From the NCBI GenBank assembly GCA_018660685.1, contig JABJJW010000004.1:62001-126000 (forward strand): 64,000 nucleotides of DNA, written 5' to 3'. Source of the DNA: Flavobacteriales bacterium (GTDB lineage Bacteria > Bacteroidota > Bacteroidia > Flavobacteriales_G > Salibacteraceae). Both the position numbers and the translations under genes were made by a program. The notes beneath the pieces are model-generated. The model saw nothing but the letters and a program-made list of their open reading frames with translations. It was not told the DNA's origin and made no database searches. This document shows, piece by piece, positions 35,208 through 43,831 of this stretch (its first letter is position 1; every line of letters begins with the position of its first letter).

Positions 35208-36671
35208 CTATACAGAGGCCGGCGTCTCCTCGAGTGTATTTAAAAACAATTTCCAGTATTTCTGCACGGAACTGATTTGGACGCATTCATCAGGCGAGTG
35301 TGCGCCCCGAATATTCGGCCCGAATGAAATCATCTCCATATCAGGATAATTTGTGCCAAGAATTCCACATTCTAGACCTGCATGACAAGCATTCACATGT
35401 GGATCCTCATTGAACGTTTTCTTGTATAGATCACTCATGATCTTGACGATGTCGGCCTCCGGCTTTGGAGTCCATCCTGGGTAGCTACCGCTGTAATCTA
35501 CTTGTGCTCCCATGAGCTCAAATGTTGACTGAATTGAATACGCTTCATCCATTTTCTCCGAATCCACCGAACTTCTAGTCAGGCATTGAATCGAATATGA
35601 TCCATCCTTTACGAGAACTCTTGCGAGGTTGTTAGACGTTTGAACAAGTCCTTCAATTTCTGGGCTCATCCGATATATCCCTATCGGACAGGCATAAACA
35701 GCTCTTAGAAGATCCGCTCCAAATTCATTAGGTAGCATGTTTGCAGGCGTATCACATGCCGATGCACTAGCTGACATATTTGGATCTGTTGAAGCGTGTT
35801 CTGCTTTAAATTCATTTTCAATTTCAGCAAGCCAATTGGCAAAAGCTCCACTAGCAACCTCATTCACCCCGATGATGGCAATTGACTCTCGTGGAATTGC
35901 ATTGCGCAGGCTTCCTCCATCGATGGATGAAACTCTGCTGCCAAACTTCTCCATTGCCATCCATAGAATTCTGTTCATGAGCTTGTTCGCATTTCCCCTT
36001 CCTCGATGAATATCCATTCCCGAGTGACCTCCAGTTAGGCCTTTGACTGAAATCTCATACCAATTCAAATCAGAGGAAGCGGCTGCTTGGGTATATGTCC
36101 CTGTTGCGGTAATGTCAATCCCACCAGCGCATCCAATTGTAATCTCGTCATCGTCCTCTGTATCGAGGTTCAACATTATTGATGCGTCCATTAATCCTCC
36201 TTTGAGACCCATCGCTCCAGTCATACCAGTTTCTTCATCAATGGTAAACAGCGCTTCAATTGGCGGATGGATAATGGTATCGGAGCTCAACACGGCCATG
36301 ATGCTCGCAACGCCGATGCCATTGTCAGCACCAAGCGTGGTTCCATCAGCTCTTACCCAATCGCTGTCGACGTACATCTTAATCCCTTCAGTATTAAAAT
36401 CAAAGTCTGTATCTGCATTCTTCTGATGAACCATATCCAAATGGCTTTGAAGAGCAACCGTCTGTCTTCCTTCAAGACCTGGAGATGCTGGTTTTTTGAT
36501 GATGACATTTCCGACTTCATCAACCGTGGTTGGAAGGTTCAAACTTTTGCCGAAATCAACCATAAATTGAATAACTCTTTCCTCTTTCTTGGAAGGACGA
36601 GGAACGGCATTCAAATCCGCAAAGTGATTCCACATTATAGATGGTTCTAGGGCTCTTACAGCATCGCTCAT
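35208..36671 (-). CDS. pepD: Aminoacyl-histidine dipeptidase (PepD, M20C)
   Basis: A 487-residue dinuclear zinc exopeptidase that hydrolyses Xaa-His and other dipeptides. Seen are LQSHLDMVHQK (His and Asp zinc ligands), LGADNGIGVA (bridging Asp), IDEETGMTGA (catalytic Glu), LNLDTEDDDEI and a C-terminal HAGLECGIL. The dimerisation domain between about 210 and 400 is complete. The start is ATG 36671 (MSDAVRALEP); an in-frame upstream ATG at 36695 would overlap the gap to lgt. Cytoplasmic. Confidence 0.93.
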   Translation of the reverse strand: MSDAVRALEPSIMWNHFADLNAVPRPSKKEERVIQFMVDFGKSLNLPTTVDEVGNVIIKKPASPGLEGRQTVALQSHLDMVHQKNADTDFDFNTEGIKMYVDSDWVRADGTTLGADNGIGVASIMAVLSSDTIIHPPIEALFTIDEETGMTGAMGLKGGLMDASIMLNLDTEDDDEITIGCAGGIDITATGTYTQAAASSDLNWYEISVKGLTGGHSGMDIHRGRGNANKLMNRILWMAMEKFGSRVSSIDGGSLRNAIPRESIAIIGVNEVASGAFANWLAEIENEFKAEHASTDPNMSASASACDTPANMLPNEFGADLLRAVYACPIGIYRMSPEIEGLVQTSNNLARVLVKDGSYSIQCLTRSSVDSEKMDEAYSIQSTFELMGAQVDYSGSYPGWTPKPEADIVKIMSDLYKKTFNEDPHVNACHAGLECGILGTNYPDMEMISFGPNIRGAHSPDECVQISSVQKYWKLFLNTLEETPASV

Positions 36672-36697
36672 TTCTGAATGTTTTTGGTTCGGCAAGT

Positions 36698-37474
36698 TTA
36701 CGGTTTACGCGTGACTCGATATCGGTATACATAGAGGGCCACAACCACAGATATCAGTACCAACGAAATAAATTGGGAGTGGCTCAATATGCCATCAATT
36801 ACATAGCCTCTCGTTTCGTCTCCCCTGAATATTTCGATGATGGATCTTCCGAACGAATAAAGGATGACATACAACAAGAATATTTGCCCATCAAAAGCCT
36901 TCCGATTCTTCTTCCAAAACAGGAATAAGAAGATCGCCAAAAGCATCACCATTGAATATATCTGAGTTGGGTGAAGCGGGGTGTTGAGTGGCTCGGCTTG
37001 ACAAAGTGGATCACTGAATGTTATTCCCAAAATAGAATCTGTCGGGACGCCATGGCAACAACCTACCATTAAACACCCAAGCCTTCCGACAGTGTGAATA
37101 ATCGGTATCGTCATGCCTATCAAGTCAAGCATTCCCCAGACCGGCCAACCGTTTCTGAGAACAAACCAAATGGTGATTGGAATAGAAAATATCAAGGACC
37201 CATAAAACACAAAGCCATTGCCGATGTCTGTATAAAGCCTGGCAGGATGATCGAGGTATTGAGATGGGTTTTCGAGGTAGAAGAACACTTTACCCCCGAC
37301 GAAGGATGCGGCGACAATCCAGATCAACAATGAACTGATTTTATCTGAATCGATGTTATACTCCCTTCTTGCCTGAGTCGAAAGAAAAAAGTATCCAAGA
37401 ACCGCTGCTACTACTAGGAAAAAGCCGTAGGAGAAAATGGTAAAATTGCCGAGCTCGATTAGTTTGGGGTGCAT
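36698..37474 (-). CDS. lgt: Prolipoprotein diacylglyceryl transferase (Lgt family)
   Basis: A 258-residue polytopic inner-membrane enzyme that adds diacylglycerol to the lipobox Cys of pre-lipoproteins. Seven helices are predicted, with the Lgt pattern ITIWFVLRNG and GRLGCLMVGCCHG, then HPTQIYSM and a C-terminal GRSIIEIFRGDE. The central motif has the Cys-rich GCLxxGCCxG form instead of GRIGNFINGE, a known variant group annotated as Lgt. The window encodes several lipoproteins that need this step. Separated by 26 bp from pepD. Confidence 0.85.
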   Translation of the reverse strand: MHPKLIELGNFTIFSYGFFLVVAAVLGYFFLSTQARREYNIDSDKISSLLIWIVAASFVGGKVFFYLENPSQYLDHPARLYTDIGNGFVFYGSLIFSIPITIWFVLRNGWPVWGMLDLIGMTIPIIHTVGRLGCLMVGCCHGVPTDSILGITFSDPLCQAEPLNTPLHPTQIYSMVMLLAIFLFLFWKKNRKAFDGQIFLLYVILYSFGRSIIEIFRGDETRGYVIDGILSHSQFISLVLISVVVALYVYRYRVTRKP

Positions 37475-37540
37475 TTATCAGGTTAGGTTTTGGAATTTCT
37501 TGAAAGACGAATTTGGGAATTCACTGGAAAGTATTGTAAG

Positions 37541-38350
37541 TTAATAATCAACTAAATGATCAATTTCTGGAAGCCACCCAACAATGTTGGGTCCATCACG
37601 ATGACATTGATAATCATGTGCCTTCAATAGGTTTTTCGAAGCTTCCAGATCTTCTTCAGTCAAATGAAAGCATTCATAAGCCACAAGTTTTGGTTTGAAT
37701 GTATGCCATGGAAAGAGTTTGAGAATCTCGAAGTCAAACCCTTCGGTGTCAATCATCAGTATGTCCGCTCCTCCAATGTCGTGCTCATCAAACAGCGATT
37801 TAAATGATCGAACCTTTATATGCTCGCTTTTAATCCATTCATCTTGATTTGATGGGAGTGTTATTCCTTCCTTTCTCAAACGTCTTTCCAACCCACCACT
37901 TGCAATAAGGTGGTGCAAAGATTCTCGACTGAAACGAGCCAATCCAGTCGCCCAGCGATCATCAGAGAAGCCAATCATGTGAATTTCAGCACTTCCATCC
38001 GAATCACCAATTGCTGCGTTCACGGTGCGAATGTCAGGTGTACGTTGATGAAGTGGTTCAAGAAATCGATTAAACACGAATGGTTGAGGCTCGATTAGCA
38101 ATCCACTCCAGTGATCACGCCTAATAAACTTGTGAATGGGATCGTGCGTAATCCCATCATTAGCCCCGACCTGAACCACAATAATTCCATCGCGCTCTTT
38201 CGATATTTTGTCAAGAATTGAATCAAACGAACCGGGGCTTGGCTTGAGAGAAGCCACGTACTTCCTATACAACCAAGAATTATTGGAGCTCAATGAAAAT
38301 ATAGTCTTGAAATAGGCCTTCTTGAAGAATTTCTTGAGTGCTGAGACCAT
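37541..38350 (-). CDS. FkbM family methyltransferase
   Basis: A 269-residue S-adenosylmethionine-dependent methyltransferase. It has the FkbM layout: IIVVQVGANDGITHDP (SAM loop), LLIEPQPFVFNRF, NAAIGDSDG, and IGGADILMIDTEGFDFEILK near residue 210. FkbM enzymes O-methylate sugars or lipids; the acceptor is unknown. It follows the thioesterase gene on the same strand with a 6-bp gap. Residues 5-30 are basic and hydrophobic and may bind membranes. Confidence 0.88.
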   Translation of the reverse strand: MVSALKKFFKKAYFKTIFSLSSNNSWLYRKYVASLKPSPGSFDSILDKISKERDGIIVVQVGANDGITHDPIHKFIRRDHWSGLLIEPQPFVFNRFLEPLHQRTPDIRTVNAAIGDSDGSAEIHMIGFSDDRWATGLARFSRESLHHLIASGGLERRLRKEGITLPSNQDEWIKSEHIKVRSFKSLFDEHDIGGADILMIDTEGFDFEILKLFPWHTFKPKLVAYECFHLTEEDLEASKNLLKAHDYQCHRDGPNIVGWLPEIDHLVDY

Positions 38351-38356
38351 CTACAA

Positions 38357-38800
38357 TTATCTCGTGGTGAACTTCTTCAGCTTAGAACGGAAAACGTTGC
38401 TTATAGCCTCGCTCTTCATTGATTCAAAATCAAAGTTCACGATGACATCGTATTGAAAAGCAGCAATTTTCCCATCTTGGTTTAAAAGAATATGTTCAAA
38501 GGAGTAGGACGAGTTGTTGATGTTTACCACGCGAGTTTTCACCGTAATAATCCCAGGATAATAAAGCGGCTTAAAAAACTGAACTGATGTAGAAGCCACC
38601 ATCGGTTCGACACGAAGCTCACTGAATAACGTCTTCACCCCAGTACGCTCCCATAAGTTGATCCTTGCAGCTTGGAAATACTTGTTGATCATGACATTAT
38701 TCACGTGACCAAGAACGTCCATTTCGCTCCAATCAATCTTTAGTTCGAGCGTACTCGGATAGTCTTTTTCTCGAAGTTTTGAGGGGTCAATTCGCTGCAT
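38357..38800 (-). CDS. Acyl-CoA thioesterase (4HBT hotdog family)
   Basis: A 147-residue hotdog-fold thioesterase of the YbgC/FadM-like group. The catalytic region MDVLGHVNNVMINKYFQ is near residue 27 (active Asp in WSEMDVLGH), followed by VKTRVVNINNSSYSFEH. The substrate is unknown; these enzymes clear medium- or long-chain acyl-CoAs. ATG 38800 (MQRIDPSKL) was chosen because the upstream extension to 38899 has no homology and overlaps the divergent gene. Confidence 0.85.
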   Translation of the reverse strand: MQRIDPSKLREKDYPSTLELKIDWSEMDVLGHVNNVMINKYFQAARINLWERTGVKTLFSELRVEPMVASTSVQFFKPLYYPGIITVKTRVVNINNSSYSFEHILLNQDGKIAAFQYDVIVNFDFESMKSEAISNVFRSKLKKFTTR

Positions 38801-38871
38801 GCACAGCCAAATGTAGAATAGATTTATGCCAAGGTGTCCTTTTATTCTAGGAATGGAAGTATTTTGGTTTC

Positions 38872-39870
38872 GTGATTCGGACCTTGATATTCCTCTCAAT
38901 TATTCTTTGTTCATTTTCAAGCCTCGCACAGAAGCTTAGTCCTATTCAGGCGGTACGAGCTATTGATGAGGCGTTTAGCGATGCCCATGTGGCTGCCATT
39001 GAAGCCAACCGCACTACTTTATACATCGATCAGTGCAACATCGCCAAGAGCTTTGTCCACGCAGATATGAATGAAAAGGCATTGGATGCTTATGCAAAAG
39101 CACTCAACATTGCCTTACCAAATAAGACACATACAACAATGTTGAATGAGGCCAGAAGAATCCTCACGGATGTGGACATGGAACTGGTTTATGATGATCG
39201 AACGAACGGGGTTGATGAAAACCATCAAGCTGTCAAACGTGAAACGGCCTTTGCTCAAGAGAGTTACACGCAAGGTGAAGCGGCAGATAAGATCGATGAG
39301 ATGTTGTCTTTTTTACACGAGAACACGGTACGGGATCCAGCGCGGAAATCACAACTCATAGGTGACTTGAAATATTGCAGAGAGCTAATCCTTGATGGTG
39401 AGTTGGAAGAAGCTAGCAACGAGTACCACGCAACCATCATTCAGTATTTAGACCCACGTTGGACAAGTCAGTTGCTGGGCGATATTGGCAATGTTTTCGA
39501 CAATACTGTTGTAACATTTAGACCCGGAAAGGACAACACCGTCAACGCCATGAATAGTGACATGAACAGCGGCTCAAAAGGGGCAAATGCTGAAGGTAAA
39601 ATGGACGCTGCAGACATGAGCAATACTGCTCAAGCCAAGGGTGGTAGTGACTACATCGCTCTACCAACCGAAGCTGATCCTATCCTTTACTTTAAAGAAG
39701 AAATGGAAGGCCGTGTGATTGAACGAATTCGACTTATGGAAGATCATGAGTTGATGACGTACAAAAAGGTCAAACACAATTGGGGTAAAACATTCTACTT
39801 CATCAACGAAGAGCCATCAACCATTACAGAATGGCTGAGGATCCAGGAATTGTACCATAATATGAAGTGA
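38872..39870 (+). CDS. Exported protein, unknown function
   Basis: A 332-residue protein starting with GTG (reading MIRTLIFLS) and carrying a signal peptide (TLIFLSIILCSFSSLAQ). The mature part is mostly helical and starts with TPR-like segments (LYIDQCNIAKSFVHADM, EKALDAYAKALNIALP). A Gly/Asn/Met/Ala-rich linker follows at about residues 225-260, then a folded C-terminus (KVKHNWGKTFYFINEEP). No family recognised. It is followed by the DCC-family gene after 22 bp. Confidence 0.7.
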   Translation: MIRTLIFLSIILCSFSSLAQKLSPIQAVRAIDEAFSDAHVAAIEANRTTLYIDQCNIAKSFVHADMNEKALDAYAKALNIALPNKTHTTMLNEARRILTDVDMELVYDDRTNGVDENHQAVKRETAFAQESYTQGEAADKIDEMLSFLHENTVRDPARKSQLIGDLKYCRELILDGELEEASNEYHATIIQYLDPRWTSQLLGDIGNVFDNTVVTFRPGKDNTVNAMNSDMNSGSKGANAEGKMDAADMSNTAQAKGGSDYIALPTEADPILYFKEEMEGRVIERIRLMEDHELMTYKKVKHNWGKTFYFINEEPSTITEWLRIQELYHNMK

Positions 39871-39891
39871 TTCTGAATTACCTTCACTTTC

Positions 39892-40296
39892 TTGGATCAA
39901 GAGCGTGTAATACTATTTGACGGCGTTTGTAACCTCTGCAACGCTTCAGTTCAAATTCTTATTAGTAAGGATAAAAACCGGTCGTTGAAATACGCCTCCC
40001 TCCAATCTCCGTATGGTCAAAGACTCCTAGAGCAGCAAGGTTGGTCCCAATCCGTTTTCGACTCATTTGTCTACAAACGAAACGAGCAAATTCATCAGAG
40101 ATCATCGGCTTTTTTAATGGTGATGAAAGATCTAGGAAGCTGGTACCAATTGCTCTACGGCTTCATTATTATACCCAGCGTTCTTCGCGATCCATTCTAC
40201 AACTTAGTAGCTAAATTCAGGTATCGAATTTGGGGAAAGAGAAGTGAATGCTATGTCCCAACTCCTGAATTGGAATCGCTGTTTTTAGAAGACTAG
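39892..40296 (+). CDS. DCC family thiol-disulfide oxidoreductase-like protein (DUF393)
   Basis: A 134-residue protein with the family signature LFDGVCNLCNASVQ: Asp-Gly followed by a CxxC motif within the first 20 residues. Later come FASLQS-like segments (YASLQSPYGQRLL), RSSAFLMVM and a C-terminal YRIWGKRSECYVP. The family is named for the DCC motif and is predicted to exchange thiols; the biological role is unknown. The start is TTG 39892. The stop overlaps the convergent epimerase gene by 4 bp. Confidence 0.85.
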   Translation: MDQERVILFDGVCNLCNASVQILISKDKNRSLKYASLQSPYGQRLLEQQGWSQSVFDSFVYKRNEQIHQRSSAFLMVMKDLGSWYQLLYGFIIIPSVLRDPFYNLVAKFRYRIWGKRSECYVPTPELESLFLED

Positions 40297-41285
40297 CTCT
40301 TCAAATTTTCCCAATACCATTTGATGGCACGTTCAAGGCCCTGACGCAAGTCGTATTCCGGTTTATAACCGAGAATGGTACTTGCCTTGACAATGCTCGC
40401 GAGAGAATGCCTTACATCTCCTATTCGCTCGGGCCCATACTTTACATCAACATCGGCTATGGCTGGATCAAACTCAGATAGCAATTACTTCAACACCTCA
40501 ACCAATTCATCGAGATTGGTGCTTTCTCCATAAGCCACATTGTATGTCTCGTTCAACGCCACAGGGTTAGTTGATAAGGCTGCAATATGATTTGCCTGGA
40601 TTACATTATCGATGTATGTGAAATCACGCGATTGAGTGCCGTCTCCATGAATGGTCGGGGACTCGTGATCAATGAAGTGTCGAACAAACTTCGGAATAGC
40701 CGCAGCATAAGCGCCGTCCGGATCTTGTCTTGCACCAAATACATTGAAGTAGCGGAGTCCAATGTTTTCCAATCCATAGAGATCTCCAAATACCCGTGCA
40801 TATTGCTCGTTTACTCCCTTGCTTACTGCATAAGGAGAAAGTGGTTTCCCAATTTTTGCTTCGACTTTAGGAAGACGCTTTTCATCACCATAGACCGAAC
40901 TGCTGGTCGCGTAAACAAAACGCTGAACCCCTTCATCTCGAGAAGCAACAAGCATATTCAAGAAGCCATTGACGTTGACTTCATTTGTGGTGATTGGATC
41001 TTTGATCGAACGAGGAACAGACCCTAATGCCGCTTGATGAAGAACATACTGAGCACCTTTCACTGCCAGTTTACATGATTCAAGATCTCGGATATCTCCA
41101 TTGATGAACTGATAGTTTGGATGATCCTTAAACTCATTGACATTCCGTTCAAAACCAGTCGAGAGGTTGTCCAGAGCTACGACCTTATTATCGTGCTGGA
41201 GAAGGTCCTCTACTAAACTGCTTCCGATGAAACCTGCGGCGCCCGTGACGAGCACATTTGAATTGGTAATTTTTCTTTCGAGCAT
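40293..41285 (-). pseudogene. UDP-N-acetylglucosamine C4-epimerase (WbpP-like), in-frame stop
   Basis: A short-chain dehydrogenase-type sugar epimerase. From 41285 the frame encodes [15 protein letters not shown] (NAD loop), [27 protein letters not shown], the catalytic YAVSK pair and a substrate region ([20 protein letters not shown]) that closely follows WbpP/TviC. At 40485-40487 an in-frame TAA follows ELVEVLK. Reading on in the same frame gives the missing ~63 residues (LLSEFDPAIADV, YGPERIGDVRHS, WYWENLKS) to the true stop at 40293. GAA to TAA is the simplest change. The truncated product would lack the C-terminal substrate-binding cap. Confidence 0.85.
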
Positions 41286-41337
41286 TACAGTCTTATTAAT
41301 CTTTCAAAGTGGCTTGTCCTTTCATAACTCTCATTTC

Positions 41338-42876
41338 TTATCTCGCAATCGATGTTGCTCTCATTTCTCGAATCACCGTTACCTGTACTTGGCCCGGATA
41401 GGTCATTTCTTCTTGGATCTTTTGGGAAATCTGAAACGCCAGATCACTGGCTTGTTCATCCTTCACTTTTTCCGCAGAGACAATTACGCGAAGCTCTCGT
41501 CCTGCCTGAATTGCATAGCTCTTCTCTACCCCAGGATATTCAAGAGGAATTCCCTCTAACTCTTGAATTCGTTTGATATAGGACTCCATGATTTCCCGGC
41601 GAGCACCTGGCCGCGCGCCGCTGACTGCATCGCAGACTTGAACGATGGGAGATATGAGATTTGTCATTTCGATTTCATCATGGTGCGCTCCGATCGCGTT
41701 GCAGACATCACCATTCTCTTTGTATTTCTCAGCCAGTTTCATACCCAAAATTGCATGCGGCATTTCGCTCTCTTCATCAGGTACTTTCCCAATGTCATGC
41801 AACAAACCCGCTCGCTTGGCCACCTTAGCATTAAGACCAAGTTCAGAAGCCATAATTGCACACAAATTGGCCACTTCCCTGCTGTGTTGCAGAAGGTTTT
41901 GCCCATAAGATGAGCGAAACTTCATTCGCCCGACCATCTTGATCAACTCTGGATGGAGCCCATGAATGTTCAAGTCTATACACGTGCGTTTTCCCGTTTC
42001 AACAATTTCTTCATCCAACCTCTTTTTGGTCTTCTCAACCACCTCTTCAATTTTTGCTGGATGGATCCGGCCATCCGTAACCAATTGGTGCAAGGCAAGT
42101 CGAGCAATTTCTCGTCTTACCGGATCGAAGCACGACAAGACGATGGCTTCAGGAGTGTCGTCCACAATTATCTCAACACCCGTTGCGGCTTCAAGTGCGC
42201 GAATGTTACGGCCTTCTCTACCGATTATGCGTCCTTTGATTTCATCTCCTTCAATGTTGAAAACCGAAACTGCGTTTTCTACTGCTTGTTCCGTCGCAAC
42301 CCTTTGTATGGTCTGGATCACAATCTTCTTGGCGTCACGGCTGGCATTGATTTTTGCCTCGTCTACGATATCCTTGACCAAACTCATGGCCTCGGTTTTG
42401 GCCTCAGCGACCAATTCATCCTTCAATTGATCCTTCGCTTCTTCAGCAGTGATATTTGCGATGGACTCAAGTTGTTTCACTTGCTTAGAAGTCAATGAAT
42501 TGAGTTCGATTTGCTTCTTGTCCATGGCTTCACGCTGAAATTCTAAACTCTCTCTCAGTTCATTCAGCTTGTGATCCTTTTTTTTGGCCTCCCCTAGTTT
42601 GTTGTTGAGCGAATGTTCCTTTTGTTTGACTCTTGACTCTGATTCTCCAATCTTCCGATTCTTATCCTGAATGACCTTTTCATGGTCTTCTTTCAATTGC
42701 AGGAATTTTTCTTTGGCTTGCATGAGCTTTTCCTTTTTAATAAGCTCACCGTCTTTCTGGGCCTCTGATATGATTGAATTGCGCTGGGATTGTAGGGTAC
42801 GCCGCTGAACGATGTACATCAACGTGGCACCAAGAGCCAAAGCCCCAATGATCAATCCTATAGTTATAAATTCCAT
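41338..42876 (-). CDS. rny: Ribonuclease Y
   Basis: A 512-residue membrane-anchored endoribonuclease that starts mRNA decay. It has an N-terminal membrane helix ([20 protein letters not shown]), a long coiled coil (about 25-190), a KH domain (about 200-265; [15 protein letters not shown]) and an HD domain with the catalytic motif LLHDIGK, plus IGAHHDE. The C-terminus is complete. In this group RNase Y is usually close to zapA, as here, separated by the region that likely encodes 6S RNA. Confidence 0.95.
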   Translation of the reverse strand: MEFITIGLIIGALALGATLMYIVQRRTLQSQRNSIISEAQKDGELIKKEKLMQAKEKFLQLKEDHEKVIQDKNRKIGESESRVKQKEHSLNNKLGEAKKKDHKLNELRESLEFQREAMDKKQIELNSLTSKQVKQLESIANITAEEAKDQLKDELVAEAKTEAMSLVKDIVDEAKINASRDAKKIVIQTIQRVATEQAVENAVSVFNIEGDEIKGRIIGREGRNIRALEAATGVEIIVDDTPEAIVLSCFDPVRREIARLALHQLVTDGRIHPAKIEEVVEKTKKRLDEEIVETGKRTCIDLNIHGLHPELIKMVGRMKFRSSYGQNLLQHSREVANLCAIMASELGLNAKVAKRAGLLHDIGKVPDEESEMPHAILGMKLAEKYKENGDVCNAIGAHHDEIEMTNLISPIVQVCDAVSGARPGARREIMESYIKRIQELEGIPLEYPGVEKSYAIQAGRELRVIVSAEKVKDEQASDLAFQISQKIQEEMTYPGQVQVTVIREMRATSIAR

Positions 42877-42905
42877 TTCAATGCATTAAAAATCCCGCAC
42901 AGACC

Positions 42906-43080
42906 ATGGTTGTTGTAACCTCAATAAAAGCTAAAATTTGGGGTCAGCCGGTTTCTCGCAAACGTCCAGTGTCTCTACCTAAGGCAGAAATCTCACGCAA
43001 AACGTGATAAACAGGCCTGCTTTTGAATAACACTAAGTCCAACCCCAGCGAAATAAGTGTTCAGGTTACAAACAGTTTGG
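42906..43080 (-). ncRNA. ssrS: 6S RNA, probable
   Basis: The 240-bp gap between zapA and rny has no open frame but can fold as a long rod on the minus strand. Outer arms TTGTAACCTGAA (43060-43071) and TTGAGGTTACAA (42913-42924) pair over 12 bp with one mismatch. A second stem pairs GCTGGGGTT (43041-43049) with GACCCCA (42940-42946). The centre ends in a TCACG-TTTTG-CGTGA hairpin. Two outer stems, an internal bubble and an apical hairpin are the design of 6S RNA, which binds RNA polymerase holoenzyme. From memory, Flavobacteria carry 6S RNA at this zapA-rny position. The exact ends are estimates. Confidence 0.68.
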
Positions 43081-43116
43081 TCCATACGGGACTAAGCTTT
43101 AAAGAACGTTGGGTGA

Positions 43117-43401
43117 TTAGGATGAAAGCGCAGAATCGATCTTCTCGATGAACTTTTCCAGGGAGCCAGCCAGCTGGTCATTCTGAAGTTCCTCTTTGCC
43201 ATGACCTTTTTCTAAAGTCATTTCTAAGGCAAGCATCGCCAGCAAGTCAGTATTATCCTTAACAGCAAAGCTGGAACCCAAATCAGTGATCCGCTCATTA
43301 ATATATTTAGCTGCCTTTCGGACTTCCTCCTCTTCGTCGCGTTGTACCGTTAGCGGGTAAACACGATTAGCAATTGTCACCTTTATAGAGAGTTCGCTCA
43401 T
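43117..43401 (-). CDS. zapA: Cell division protein ZapA
   Basis: A 94-residue FtsZ-ring-stabilising protein. The N-terminal beta strands (LSIKVTIANRVYPLTV) are followed by RDEEEEVRKAAKYINERI and a long helix with LAMLALEMTLE. The length and layout fit ZapA, and the position between a coiled-coil gene and the 6S RNA/rny region supports this. It starts 4 bp after the end of the upstream coiled-coil gene, so the two are co-translated. Confidence 0.9.
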   Translation of the reverse strand: MSELSIKVTIANRVYPLTVQRDEEEEVRKAAKYINERITDLGSSFAVKDNTDLLAMLALEMTLEKGHGKEELQNDQLAGSLEKFIEKIDSALSS

Positions 43402-43405
43402 TCAA

Positions 43406-43723
43406 TTAGTCGTTCAACAGCGCTATGCACCTGTCAATTTCCCGTACAATCTGGCTGATCTTTCGCTTCGACTCAGACACTGTTCCCTCATCACCTTTAA
43501 TCGCCGAAGCCATTTTCAACACTTTATTTTCTTCACGCATACGCTTCAGGTCTTCATTCAACCCCTCCATCTTATCCTGAAGTTTCTGCTTTTCTTGTTC
43601 CAACGAATCAATTTTATGTTGATACCCATCACTGGTTCCGATCAACGAATCGATCTTTTTACCAAGGGTTTCAACAGTTGTGCTTAAATCTTTCACATTC
43701 AATTGATTAATGGGAGCTTGCAA
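43406..43723 (-). CDS. Small coiled-coil protein upstream of zapA
   Basis: A 105-residue protein that is almost entirely coiled coil (VETLGKKIDSLIGTS, HKIDSLEQEKQKLQDKMEG, LKRMREENKVL), with a C-terminal helix KRKISQIVREIDRCIALL. This gene regularly precedes zapA in Bacteroidota and looks like a ZapB-like or ZapA-binding division factor, though this role is inferred. It ends 4 bp before zapA. The start ATG is at 43723. Confidence 0.78.
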   Translation of the reverse strand: MQAPINQLNVKDLSTTVETLGKKIDSLIGTSDGYQHKIDSLEQEKQKLQDKMEGLNEDLKRMREENKVLKMASAIKGDEGTVSESKRKISQIVREIDRCIALLND

Positions 43724-43831
43724 TGCTTATCCACTGCCTTTCAAAGATTGATAAAAATTATAAACCGATTGTTTAAAACAGGATTTTTATTTGGTCAATT
43801 CAGCTAGGAGCTGGAATTACATTCGCACCAG

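Noticed and set aside
41966-42498. Two long overlapping plus-strand frames opposite rny
   Set aside because: They mirror the coiled-coil and KH codons of RNase Y and have no homology.
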